Made by a program: the position numbers and the translations under genes. A stretch of DNA of 64,000 nucleotides from Lolium rigidum (lineage: Eukaryota > Streptophyta > Magnoliopsida > Poales > Poaceae): NCBI RefSeq assembly GCF_022539505.1, contig NC_061514.1, forward strand, positions 338,999,090 to 339,063,089. Direction: 5' to 3'. The notes beneath the pieces are model-generated. The model did not search any database. It was given only the letters and a program-made list of their open reading frames with translations, and was not told where the DNA came from. This document shows, in pieces, positions 1-10,976 of this stretch (its first letter is position 1; the number at the start of each line of letters is the position of its first letter).

Positions 1-250
1 AATGACAAAATGGAATAAGTGCCTCATACATTGTTGGTCAACACAAATATTAACATTTAGGGATGGCGTCGGTGAGACCAAGTCCGATGCACAAGAGATT
101 GATATTTGTGCTATCTTACCAGGCTCACTTACGCCACCCCCAAGTGTACGGTGACCAACATTTTAATCATCGGCATTTTGAAAATACCAAAGCAAATGGA
201 ATGACAAGGGCCTCATACTTTGTTGGTCGAAACAAATATTAACAAAGCTG
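1..250. repeat. Dispersed duplicate of about 50 bp inside C1
   Basis: The stretch at 1-55, with GCCTCATACATTGTTGGTC followed by ACAAATATTAAC, recurs with changes at 196-245. A second short tandem duplication, CTTGGGGTCCAGAAAACTAA, lies at about 530-590. No coding potential is recognised. Confidence 0.5.
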
Positions 251-670
251 GGGTACCATAAGGGATTATTCATCACTTGGTAGTAACCATCATAAGCATT
301 CCATTTAAATCACACATTTTAGTATATGTTCTTATCCAAGTTTTTGCCTCAGCCTTTGCATCATTGGCTGAGCTAAGACATCAAGCTTACGGCCAGGGAG
401 CATTCTTTATTTTTAGGGAACTATATGAACTATATGCACATGATCCGGTAAGCATCCCCACTAATCGAGCATTATAAGCATACCATAAGCTCACAAGAAT
501 CCATCAAGTAAATCATCGGGGTCCAAAAAACTTGGGGTCCAGAAAACTAATCCCAACAGAGAATTACTTGGGGTCCAGAAAACTAATCCCAGGCCAACCA
601 AGAGCAACTATAAATATGTATGTATACAAGCCCACCAGTAGCATTTCATGCATTTGAATTCCTATGAACC

Positions 671-970
671 AGTTAACCTCACTGAGCACAACAAGCATTT
701 AAATGAACGAGTAGCATCAAATTCCTATGAACCCATCAAGAAAATTGTTAACGAGTTAACCTCACTGAGCACAACAAATGAACCGAGTAGTAATAAGCCA
801 TCAAGATTAACGAGTTAACCTCACTGAGCACAACAAATGAACCAGTAGCATCAAATGAACCAACCGAGTAGCAATGCATCACTAGCAGCAATGCATCCAG
901 AGCCAACAAATGAACCAGTAGCATCAAGATTAACAGCTAAGCATCACTAGCAGCAATGCATCCAGAGCCA
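671..970. repeat. Degenerate tandem repeat in C1
   Basis: The phrase GTTAACCTCACTGAGCACAA occurs three times (about 672, 754 and 813). It is interleaved with AAATGAACCAGTAGCATCAA-type units and a twice-used CATCACTAGCAGCAATGCAT block. The spacing is irregular, so the array has partly decayed. It lies just inside the GC-rich block of the CACTA fragment. Confidence 0.7.
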
Positions 971-984
971 ACCGAGCGAGCATT

Positions 985-1345
985 TCGTCGAGCACGTTGT
1001 GCTCGCGCGGGGAGGAAGAGGGAGGGGAGGGGAGGGAGCTTACCGACGATTTGGAGAGTTGTGGAGGAGCTCACCGACGACGACGGCAGGGGTGGAGGTC
1101 GCGGCGGCTCTTCCACCTTGACGCGGCGGCGGCTCCTCCACCTTGACGCCGCGCCGGCCCCTCCTCCTCCACGCCGCAGCGGCTTGTGCTGCTGGTGGCG
1201 GGGATGGGTGGAGCGTGGCGGCATACGGCCCTCGCGGAGGAAGGCGGCGGCGGCGGCGACAGCGACGGCATCGCTCGCCATGGAAGGCGGCGGCGCGGGG
1301 AGAGAGGGGAGAGAGGGAGAGGAACTTCGTGGCGAGGAGAGGTAC
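985..1345 (-). promoter_or_regulatory. GC-rich promoter/5' leader-like block of C1
   Basis: This is a very GC-rich block with CGG/CCG runs, lying immediately inside the right subterminal repeats. An equivalent GC-rich block next to a subterminal-repeat cluster is found inside the complete element C2 at 32740-33110, upstream of its second gene. By position this could be the leader of a leftward element gene. No splice structure or product is recognised. Confidence 0.35.
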
Positions 1346-1365
1346 GGCCTTGATATAGGACACGT

Positions 1366-1650
1366 TATTTCTGTGGCGCACCGAGACAAGTGCGCCACGA
1401 GAAAACATTATTTCGTGGCGCACCGAGGCCAGTGCGCCACAGAATACGTTATTTCTATGGCGCACCAGGTGCAGTGCGCCGTAGAAAAGGTAAAACCAAT
1501 GGTTGGGCGTGACAGGATGTGGGCCCCACCAAGTTTTTGTGGCGCAGCGTTTCATAGTGCGCCACAAAATTAAGCTATTTCTGTGGCGCACCCAGAATGG
1601 TGCGCCACAAAATAATATTCTGTGGCGCATTTTTAGTGGTGCGCCACAAA
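1366..1650. repeat. CACTA subterminal repeats (right end of C1)
   Basis: There are repeated palindromic units of the form TGTGGCGCAC, a short spacer, then GTGCGCCACA, at about 1370, 1415, 1455, 1540, 1583 and 1620. Each unit can fold on itself. Subterminal repeats are the known binding sites of element-encoded DNA-binding proteins in CACTA transposons. Confidence 0.85.
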
Positions 1651-1685
1651 ACTAAGCTTTGCCTATAAGGGTTTTCCTACTAGTG

Positions 1686-2129
1686 CCGGCTGGTAGGACA
1701 AAAGATGTTGTGCAAGTTTCTCATTGCGAGCACGTACGACTATATACGAAACACATGCCTATGGTTGTTTAGTACTTGGATACTGTTTTATTACTATCTG
1801 CAAATGCCCTACCTTGATTGTTACATGAGTTCTCTCATCCATGCAGCGCCCGTTCATCCATCCCTGTGCCTACAATATTTTAATCCTGCTCGTTTACTAT
1901 AATCACTACTGTCTGTCTACACTACCGCTGATATTTCACTATCGCTACTGCTATAAAACTGTTTCTACTAATAAACTCTTGCGAGCAAGTCTGTTTCCAG
2001 GTGCAGCTGAATTGACAACTCCGCTGTTAAGGCTTAAAAATATTCTTTGTCTCCCCTTATGTCGAATCAATAAATTGGGTTTTACTTCCCTCGAAGACTG
2101 TTGCGATCCCCTATACTTGTGGGTCATCA
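1686..2129 (+). mobile_element. Gypsy element E0: 3' part of 5' LTR
   Basis: This is the U5-side portion of an LTR, ending CTATACTTGTGGGTCATCA at 2129. It is followed after a short spacer by a tRNA-Asp primer site and then by gag. The left part of the LTR is separated by CACTA C1. A homologous U5 end occurs reversed at 45378-45575 in element E6. In the LTR, AATCAATAAATTGGG at about 2066 could be the polyadenylation region. Confidence 0.8.
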
Positions 2130-2140
2130 AGACTATTTTC

Positions 2141-2158
2141 TGGCGCCGTTGCCGGGGA
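2141..2158 (+). other. Primer binding site of E0 (tRNA-Asp)
   Basis: TGGCGCCGTTGCCGGGGA is the complement of the 3' end of plant tRNA-Asp(GUC), including its CCA. It starts 12 bases after the LTR end, as expected for minus-strand priming. Confidence 0.85.
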
Positions 2159-2216
2159 GCATAGCTTTATTTGCAAGTTCACTTGGATTGATATTGTTCG
2201 CTGCAAATTCTCCATC

Positions 2217-4273
2217 ATGGGTAAACCTCGCGATACTAAAGTCGCCATATTATCATCCACTACAAGAAAAGGTACAACTCTGAGTACCTCTGCTGCTCTT
2301 GATTCACCATCTGTGATAGGTAAACTTGTTTCACCACCACAAGCTTCAAATGCTGGTACTTCTGCTGAATCTGAAAATTCCTCTTATAATTTGCTGATGT
2401 GCTTGATAATGATGGTTCATTAGGATCTTTTCTAGATGCTACAATTGCTAGGTCTAGACAAATTGAAAATACTGAAATTCCTAATGAAGATGCTGCTACA
2501 CCTGTTGATTCACCTGAGTCTGTTGAATACTCTAGTGATGATCTTGATAAAGATTATGTGGAACTTCATGATGATTTTATTGATAAATGCAATGCTACTA
2601 CTGATGCAAGTAATATTAAAAAGCTTCTTGCACAACGTGCTGTTAGATATAAGTTGTCTCCTGATCCTAAATTTGCCACATCTCCTATAAACATTAAGGA
2701 TAAGGATTATGATTTTTGTCTTGATTTATCTCATATATCTATTGTTGAGAAAACACCTTTTTGTGGTAATGAAAACGAAAGTGATGTAGAACACATGATT
2801 GAGCTGTCTACTCTGAGTAGCTTGTTTTCTGATGATACCAAGAAGCGTACTTATTTTGTTGCTAAAAATTTTCCTTTCTCATTAAAGGATGATGCTAAAA
2901 CTTGGTATAATAGTTTGCCTCCTGATTCTATTGATAGTCCAAGTGATTTGCTTGATGTTTTCTTTCAGAAATACTTTCCTGCTAGTGCTCAACATATTGC
3001 TTTGCAGAAAATTTATAGTTTTGACCAGGAAGATGGAGAGAAATTGCCTGAAGCTTGGGCAATGTTTTGCTCTCTTATCAGAGCTCGGCCTGGACATGAT
3101 CTGGAAAAGCATGATTTACTTGATATATTTTATAGTGGACTAACCATTGAGTCTAGGGCATACCTGGATAGTTGTGCTGGTTGTTTTCAGGAAGAGAACT
3201 CCAGACGACGCTGAAGAATTATTGGCTAGAGTAGGCCGAAATCATGATGATTGGACTACACCTGAACCAACCCCAACACCAATATTGAAGAAGAGGGGTA
3301 TGATTAAATTAAATGATGAAGATATGAGGGAAGCTAAGAAATCTCTTAAAGAGAAGGGTATTAAATCCGAAGATGTGAAGAATTTACCCCCCATAGAAGT
3401 TTTTTGTAAGATAACTCCCCCTTCATCCATGATCGAGGTACATTCTCTTCAACGCTTTGATAGAGGAGATATTCCTTACTCAAAACCTCCTGATCAATGT
3501 TTAGATGAGTTTGATAATTATATTGTTAAGCAAGATAATTTTAATATGAGAGTAGAGAATCATTTAATGGAAAATTCTCGAGCTATTAGTGAATTGCATG
3601 GTATTGTGGAGAGAACCTCCAATGATGTTAAGATGCTTGTTAAACATTTTCATATGGTTCAAACTCAAATTGATCAACTCACTAAAGTGCAAAATGACTT
3701 GTTAAAAAATAGTTCTAAAGAAAAACATGCTTATGAAGTAACAACTAGAGGCGGTGTTTCTACTCAGGATCCTCTATATCCCGAGGGGCATCCCAAAAGA
3801 GTTGAACAAGATTCTCAACGAACTGGAACTAGTGCTCCTTCTAAGAAAAAGAAGAAGAAACATAAAACTGTTGTAGAATCCTCTGAGCCTGTTAATGATC
3901 CTAATAGTATTTCTATTTCTGATGCTGAAACTGAAAGTGGTAATGAACATGATAAAGATAATGATAAGAATGATGCTTCGATAAAGAAGAGGTTGAAGAT
4001 GAACCCGAAAAGCATGCTAAAAATAAAAAGTATACTAAAGAAGATTTTATTGCTAAGAAACATGGTAATGAAAGGGAACCTTGGGTTCAAAAGCAAATGC
4101 CTTTTCCTGCTAAGAAACTAAAATCAAAGGAAGAAGAACACTATAATAAATTTTGTGATTGGATGAAACCTTTGTTCCTGCAAATCCCTTTGACTGATGC
4201 TATTAAATTGCCTCCTTATTCAAAGTATATGAAAGATATTGTCTCTAACAAAAGGAAAATTCCTAATGAGGAG
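2217..4273 (+). pseudogene. Ty3/Gypsy gag polyprotein, frameshifted and cut by insertion
   Basis: This is the capsid-forming Gag of an Athila-like Gypsy retrotransposon. It begins at ATG 2217 (MGKPRDTK). The acidic N-terminal half is followed by a retrotransposon gag domain at about 2800-3180, with FPFSLKDDAKTWYNSLPP, QKYFP and DIFYSGL motifs. A long charged, Lys-rich linker follows to 4273. The reading frame shifts at least three times, near 2392, 3195 and 3985. The coding sequence stops at 4273, exactly where the antisense element E1 begins, so protease, RT and integrase of E0 are not visible. Base composition is AT-rich, as usual for this class. The gene is non-functional as assembled. The family assignment is firm; the frameshifts could partly be assembly errors. 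Confidence 0.85.
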
Positions 4274-5866
4274 TGATGCGTGCAGTCGACACGTCCGTTG
4301 GGAACCCCAAGAGGAAGGTGTGATGCATACAGTAGCAAGTTTTCCCTCAGAAAGAAACCAAGGTTTAATCGAACCAGTAGGAGCCAAGAAGCACGTCGAA
4401 GGTTGATGGCGGCGGGATGTAGTGCGGCGCAACACCAGGGATTCCGGCGCCAACATGGAACCTGCACAACACAACCAAAGTACTTTGCCCCAACGAAACA
4501 AGTGAGGTTGTCAATCTCACCGGCTTGCTCGTAACAAAGGATTAGATGTATAGTGTGGATGATGATTGTTTGCAGAAAACAGTAGAACAAATATTGCAGT
4601 AGATTGTATTCAATGTAAAAGAATGGACCGGGATCCACAGTTCACTAGAGGTGTCTCTCCCATAAGATAAATAGCATGTTGGGTGAACAAATTACAGTTG
4701 GGCAATTGACAAATAGAGAGGGCATGACCATGCACATACATGATATGATGAGTATAGTGAGATTTAATTGGGCATTACGACAAAGTACATAGACCGCTAT
4801 CCAGCATGCATCTATGCCTAAAAAGTCCACCTTCCGGTTATCATCCGAACCCATTCCAGTATTAAGTTGCAAACAACAGACAATTGCATTAAGTATGGTG
4901 CGTAATGTAATCAATAACTACATCCTCGGACATGGCATCAATGTTTTATCCCTAGTGGCAACAGCACATCCACAACCTTAGAACTTTCTGTCACTGTCCC
5001 GCATTTAATGGAGGCATGAACCCACTATCGAGCATAAATACTCCCTCTTGGAGTTAAGAGTAAAAACTTGGCCGAGCCTCTACTAATAACGGAGAGCATG
5101 CAAGATCATAAACAACACATAGATAATAGATTGATAATCAACATAACATAGTATTCTCTATCCATCGGATCCCAACAAACACAACATATAGCATTACGGA
5201 TAGATGATCTTGATCATGTTAGGCAGCTCACAAGATCCGACAATGAAGCACATGAGGAGAAGACGACCATCTAGCTACTGCTATGGACCCATAGTCCAGG
5301 GGTGAACTACTCACTCATCACTCCGGAGGCGACCATGGCGGTGAAGAGTCTTCCGGGAGATGATTCCCCTCTCTGGCAGGGTGCCGGAGGCGATCTCCAG
5401 AATCCCCCGAGATGGGATTGGCGGCGGCGGCGTCTCTGGAAGGTTTTCCGTATCGTGGCTCTCGGTACTGGGGGTTTCGCGGCGAAGACTATATGTAGGC
5501 GGAAGGGCAGGTCAAGAGGCGACGCGAGGGGCCCACACAACAGGGCCGCGCGGCCAGGAGGTGGGCCGCGCCGCCCTGGCGTGTCGCCGCCTCGTCGCCT
5601 CACTTCGTTTCCCTTTCGGTCTTCTGGAAGCTTCGTGCAAAAATAGGACCCTGGGCGTTGATTTCGTCCAATTCCGAGAATATTTCCTTACTAGGATTTC
5701 TGAAACCAAAAACAGCAGAAAACAGCAACTGGCCCTTCGGCATCTCGTTAATAGGTTAGTGCCGGAAAATGCATAAATATGACATAAAGTATGCATAAAA
5801 CATGTAGATATCATCAATAATGTGGCATGGAACATAAGAAATTATCGATACGTCGGAGACGTATCA
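4274..5866 (-). repeat. 3' LTR of E1 (1.59 kb)
   Basis: The minus-strand LTR starts TGATACGTCTCCGACGTATC (5866 leftward) and ends CTGCACGCATCA at 4274, so it has TG...CA ends. The first 19 bases contain inverted arms GATACGT/ACGTATC. It is homologous over its length to solo LTR E3. The start region is shared with E2 and E4-E8, but the U5 end differs from theirs. ORFs within 5302-5835 are chance frames in GC-rich LTR sequence. Confidence 0.85.
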
Positions 5867-8457
5867 GCATCCCCAAGCTGAGTTCCTGCTCGTCCCGAGC
5901 AGGTAAACGATAACAAAGATAATTTCTGGAGTGGCATGCCATCATAACCTTGATCATACTATTGTAAGCATATGTAATGAATGCAGCGATCAAAACAATG
6001 GTAATGACATGAGTAAACAAATGAATCATAAAGCAAAGACTTTTCATGAATAGTACTTTCAAGACAAGCATCAATAAGTCTTGCATAAGAGTTAACTCAT
6101 AAAGCAACAAATCAAAGTAAAGGTATTGAAGCAACACAAAGGAAGATTAAGTTTCAGCGGTTGCTTTCAACTTATAACATGTATATCTCATGGATATTGT
6201 CAATGTAAAGTAATATAACAAGTGCAATATGCAAGTATGTAGGAATCAATGCACAGTTCACACAAGTGTTTGCTTCTTGAGGTGGAGAGAGATAGGTGAA
6301 CTGACTCAACATAAAAGTAAAAGAAAGGCCCTTCGCAGAGGGAAGCATTGATTGCTATATTTGTGCTAGAGCTTTGGTTTTGAAAACAAGAAACAATTTT
6401 GTCAACGGTAGTAATAAAGCATATGTGTCATGTAAATTATATCTTACAAGTTGCAAGCCTCATGCATAGTATACTAATAGTGCCCGCACCTTGTCCTAAT
6501 TATCTTGGATTACCGGGATTGTCATTGCAATACACATGTTTTAACCAAGTGTCACAAAGGGGTACCTCTATGCCGACTGTACAAAGGTCTAAGGAGAAAG
6601 TTCGCATTGGATTTCTCGCTTTTGATTATTCTCAACTTAGACATCCATACCGGGACAACATAGACAACAGATAATGGACTCCTCTTTAATGCATAAGCAT
6701 GTAGCAACAATTAATGTTCTCATATGAGATTGAGGATATATGTCCAAAACTGAAACTTCCACCATGATTCATGGCTTTAGTTAGCGGCCCAATGTTCTTC
6801 TCTAACATTATGCATGCTCTAACCATTAAATGAGTGGTAAATCTCCCTTACTTCGGACAAGACGAACATGCATAGCAACTCACATGATATTCAACAAAGA
6901 GTAGTTGATGGCGTCCCCAGGAACATGGTTATCGCACAACAAGCAACTTAATAAGAGATAAAGTGCATAAGTACATATTCAATACCACAATAGTTTTTAA
7001 GCTATTTGTCCCATGAGCTATATATTGCAAAGGTAAAGAATGGAAATTTTAAAGGTAGCACTCAAGCAATTTACTTTGGAATGGTGGAGAAATACCATGT
7101 AGTAGGTAGGTATGGTGGACACAAATGGCATAGTGGTTGGCTCAAGGATTTTGGATGCATGAGAAGTATTCCCTCTCGATACAAGGTTTAGGCTAGCAAG
7201 GTTATTTGAAACAAACATAAGGATGAACCGGTGCAGCAAAACTCACATAAAAGACATATTGTAAACATTATAAGACTCTACACCGTCTTCCTTGTTGTTC
7301 AAACTCAATACTAGAAATTATCTAGACTTTAGAGAGACCAAATATGCAAACCAAATTTTAGCAAGCTCTAGGTGTTTCTTCGTTAATGGGTGCAAAGTAT
7401 ATGATGCAGGAGCTTAAACATGAGCACAACAATTGCCAAGTATTAAATTATTCAAGACATTTTAGAATTACTACATGTAGCATTTCCCGATTCCAACCAT
7501 ATAACAATTTAACGAAGAAGATTCAACCTTCGCCATGAATACTATGAGTAAAGCCTAAGGACATATTTGTCCATATGCAACAGCGGAGCATGTCTCTCTC
7601 CCACACAATGAATGCTAGGATCCATTTTATTCAAACAAAAACAAAAACAAAAACAAACAGACGCTCCAAGTAAAGCACATAAGATGTGATGGAATAAAAA
7701 TATAGTTTCAGGGGAGGAACCTGATAATGTTGTCGATGAAGAAGGGGATGCCTTGGGCATCCCCAAGCTTAGATGCTTGAGTCTTCTTAAAATATGCATG
7801 GATGAACAACGGGGGCATCCCCAAGCTTTGACTTTTCACTCTTCTTGATCATATTGTATCATCCTCCTCTCTTGACCCTTGAAAACTTCCTCCACACCAA
7901 ACTCGAAACAAACTCATTAGAGGGTCAGTGCATAATTCATATATTCAGAGGTGACATAATCATTCTTAACACTTCCGGACATTGCACAAAGCTACTAAAA
8001 GTTAATGGAACAAAGAAATCCATCAAACATAGCAAAACAGGCAATGCGAAATAAAAGGCAGAATCTGTCAAAACAGAACAGTCCGTAAAGACGAATTTTA
8101 AAGTGGCACCAGACTTGCTCAGATGAAAATGCCCAAATTGAATGAAAGTTGCGTACATATCTGAGGATCACGCACGTAAATTGGCAGATTTTTTTGATTT
8201 TTCTACAGGGACTACTGCTCAAATTCGTGACAGCAAGAAATCTGTTCCTGCGCAGCAATCCAAATCTAGTATTGGCTTTACTATCAAAGACTTTACTTGG
8301 CACAACAATGCAATAAAATAAAGATAAGGAGAGGTTGCTACAGTAGTAAACAACTTCCAAGACTCAAATATAAAATATAGTGCAGACGTAAAATAATGGG
8401 TTGTCTCCCATAAGCGCTTTTCTTTAACGCCTTTCAGCTAGGCGCAGAAAGTGTGTA
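5867..8457 (-). other. Conserved noncoding 3' module of E1
   Basis: About 2.6 kb lies between the gag-protease stop and the 3' LTR. It has no credible reading frame, yet it is clearly homologous to the same region of E4 (41243-43820), E5 (47892-50492) and E8 (57698-60227). It starts next to the LTR with a purine-tract motif (GCATCCCCAAGCT at 5867). It contains a 9-bp stem hairpin GGGGATGCC-TTG-GGCATCCCC at 7744-7764 and a second purine-tract copy near 7814. Conservation of so long a noncoding stretch suggests a cis role or a decayed ancestral ORF. Confidence 0.7.
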
Positions 8458-10517
8458 TCAAGTATTATCAAGAGACGAAGTATCAACATCATAACTTGTT
8501 CTAATAATAGAATCAAAAGGTAACTTCATTCTCTTTCTAGGGAAGTGTTCCATACCTTTCTTGAGAGGAAATTGATATTTAATATTACCTTCCTTCATAT
8601 CAATGATAGCTCCAACGAGTTCGAAGAAAAGGTCTTCCCAATATAATGGGACAAGATGCATTGCATTCAATATCCAAGACAACAAAATCAACGGGGACAA
8701 GGTTATTGTTAACGGTAATGCGAACATTATCAATTCTCCCCAAAGGTTTCTTTATAGCATTATCAACAAGATTAACATCCAAATAACAATTTTTCAATGG
8801 TGGCAAGTCAAGCATATTATAGATTTTTTTAGGCATAACGGAAATACTTGCACCAAGATCACATAAAGCATTACAATCAAAGTCATTGACCTTCATCTTA
8901 ATGATGGGGTCCCAACCATCCTCTAGCTTCCTAGGAATAGAAGCTTCACGTTCTAGTTTCTCTTCTCTAGCTTTTATGAGAGCATTTGTAATATGTTTTG
9001 TGAAAGCCAAGTTTATAGCACTAGCATTAGGACTCTTAGCAAGTTTTTGTAAGAACTTTATAACTTCAGAGATGTGGCAATCATCAAAATCCAAACCATT
9101 ATAATCTAAAGCAATGGGATCATCATCCCCAATGTTGGAAAAAATTTCAGCAGCTTTATCGGCTTCAGTGCAATTTTGCACGCTTTGCACTAGGAGTAGT
9201 AACATTGCCAACACCAATTATTTTACCATTGATAGTAGGAGGTGTAGCAACATGTGAATCATTAGCATTGCTAGTGGTGGTAATAGTCCAAACTTTAGCT
9301 ACATTATTCTCTTTAGCTAGTTTTTCATTTTCTTCTCTTTCCCACCTAGCATGCAATTCAGCCATTAATCTTATATTCTCATTAATTCTAACTTGGATGG
9401 CATTTGCTGTAGTAACAATTTTATTTTCAATATCCTTATTAGGCATAACTTTCGATTTCAAAAGATCAACATCAGAGGCAAGACTATCAACCTTAGAAGC
9501 GAGAATATCAATTTTATTGAGCTTTTCCTCAACAGATTTGTTAAAAGCAGCTTTGTGTACTAATAAATTCTTTAAGCATAGCTTCAAGTCCAGGGGGTGT
9601 GTTCCTATTATTGTTGTAAGAATTCCCATAAGAATTACCATAACCATTACCATTATTATAAGGATATGGCCTATAGTTATTACTAGAATTGTTCCGATAA
9701 GCATTGTTGTTGAAATTATTATTTTTAATGAAGTTTACATCAACATGTTCTTCTTGGGCAACCAATGAAGCTAATGGAACATTATTAGGATCAACATTAG
9801 TCCTATCATTCACAAGCATAGACATAATAGCATCAATCTTATCACTCAAGGAAGAGGTTTCTTCGACTGAATTTACCTTCTTACCTTGTGGAGCTCTTTC
9901 CGTGTGCCATTCAGAGTAATTAATCATCATATTATCAAGAAGCTTTGTTGCCTCACCAAGAGTGATGGACATAAAGGTACCTCCAAGCAGCTGAATCCAA
10001 TAGGTTCCGCGAAGAAAAGTTCAGTCCCGCATAAAAGGTTTGGATGATCATCCAAGTAGTCAGTCCATGGGTTGGGCAATTTTTAACCAAAGATTTCATT
10101 CTTTCCCAAGCTTGTGCAACATGCTCATTATCCAATTGTTTAAAATTCATTATACTACTCCTCAAAGATATAATTTTAGCAGGGGGATAATATCTACCAA
10201 TAAAAGCATCCTTGCATTTAGTCCATGAATCAATACTATTCTTAGGCGTAGATAGCAACCAATCTTTAGCTCTTCCTCTTAATGAGAAAGGAAACAATTT
10301 TAATTTTATAATGTCACCATCTACATCTTTATACTTTTGCATTTCACACAATTCAACAAAATTATTGAGATGGGCAAGCAGCATCATCGTAACTAACACC
10401 GTAAAATTGCTCTCTCATAACAAGATTCAAGTAAAGCGTGTTTAATTTCAAAGAATTCTCGCTGTAGTAGCAGGTGTGGAGCAATAGGTGTGCATAAGAA
10501 ATCATTATTATTTGTGG
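8458..10517 (-). pseudogene. Gypsy gag-protease polyprotein of E1, frameshifted
   Basis: On the minus strand this encodes a gag capsid domain (9953-10399: FPFSLRGRAKDWLLS, IGRYYPP, QTFYAGL), then an Asn/Tyr-rich linker (9541-9972) and a coiled-coil-like charged region (9165-9600). A retropepsin-type aspartic protease domain follows (8600-9217) with catalytic motif DLGASISVMP and flap-side ILGRPFL. The frame shifts near 9965, 9600, 9190 and 8610. After the protease the protein ends at a stop at 8458 with no RT; the following sequence is the shared noncoding module. A gag-protease-only protein is known from non-autonomous TR-GAG-type elements. The start lies beyond the gap. Antisense frames such as 9205-9768 (+) are shadows. 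Confidence 0.85.
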
Positions 10518-10617
10518 NNNNNNNNNNNNNNNNNNNNNNNNNNNNNNNNNNNNNNNNNNNNNNNNNNNNNNNNNNNNNNNNNNNNNNNNNNNNNNNNNNN
10601 NNNNNNNNNNNNNNNNN
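10518..10617. other. Assembly gap (100 N)
   Basis: There are exactly 100 N, the usual placeholder for a gap of unknown size. The 5' end of E1 is missing on the left. On the right, the peroxidase-promoter duplicate begins immediately. Confidence 0.99.
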
Positions 10618-10973
10618 TGTAAAACGAATTATAAATGGGATTTAAGTGGGATCTGTCCTAAGTTGGATCATATGATGTTTTCGATCTATGGTATCAAGTG
10701 GGGTTTCACCTAAGTTGCACTTACAGTTTATTTTGAAGTTTGTAGTATAAATTTTGAGGCAAAAAAGTTGCACTAGAATAGGTAGAATGAATTATCAAGT
10801 GAGATTTTAGCGGGATATGGAATCCCAGTTGACACCTCAGTTCGATCATATGCAAGTAGTGGCAGTACGTATGCATAATGGAGCAATATAATCAAGCTAG
10901 TGCCACCGCGATTGATGCACGCTCATCAACTTGTGTACGTGCTCTCCACTTCCCGGCTGGCAGTTTGACTCAC
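10618..10973 (+). promoter_or_regulatory. Peroxidase promoter copy 1, distal part (orphan)
   Basis: The stretch from TAAAACGAATTATAAATGGG onward is a close duplicate of 15570-15925, which lies just upstream of the intact peroxidase gene. Alignment runs through CTCTCCACTTCCCGGCTGGC and then stops at Harbinger H1. The remaining proximal part resumes at 13445 and 15141. No coding sequence follows, so this is the remnant of a duplicated peroxidase gene or promoter. Confidence 0.8.
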
Positions 10974-10976
10974 TAA

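Larger units (their letters stand above)
1..1685. mobile_element. CACTA (En/Spm) DNA transposon C1, right-end fragment
   Basis: The block ends at 1679-1685 with the inverted CACTAGT terminus, preceded by CCTATAAGGGTTTTCC and a run of subterminal repeats. This right end is nearly the same, motif for motif, as the right end of the complete CACTA element at 25914-38036, so both belong to one family. The left end lies outside the window. The element has inserted into the 5' LTR of a Gypsy element, whose sequence resumes at 1686. No transposase coding sequence is visible in the part seen. The two longest reading frames here (937-1398 and 1040-1630, minus) are GC-rich low-complexity translations and are not called as genes. 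Confidence 0.85.
4274..10517 (-). mobile_element. LTR retrotransposon E1 (gag-protease type, truncated by gap)
   Basis: Read on the minus strand, the visible part runs from gag-protease through a 2.6 kb noncoding module to a full 3' LTR (4274-5866). The far side (5' LTR and primer site) is lost in the assembly gap at 10518. E1 is inserted antisense into the gag of E0. The five bases before it are AGGAG, but the matching duplication is not available. No RT, RNase H or integrase is present between protease and LTR, so the element would be non-autonomous. The layout resembles Triticeae Sabrina-type elements, but that name is not verified here. Confidence 0.85.

Noticed and set aside
937..1630. 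Overlapping Arg/Pro/Ala-rich frames on both strands
   Set aside because: GC-rich low-complexity CACTA sequence; no domain, no splice logic, and frames run through the subterminal repeats.
5302..5835. Several frames of 100-140 codons
   Set aside because: They lie inside the E1 LTR; equivalents recur in other LTR copies with different frames, so they are chance ORFs.
9205..9768. 187-codon plus-strand frame
   Set aside because: Antisense shadow of the E1 gag coding strand.
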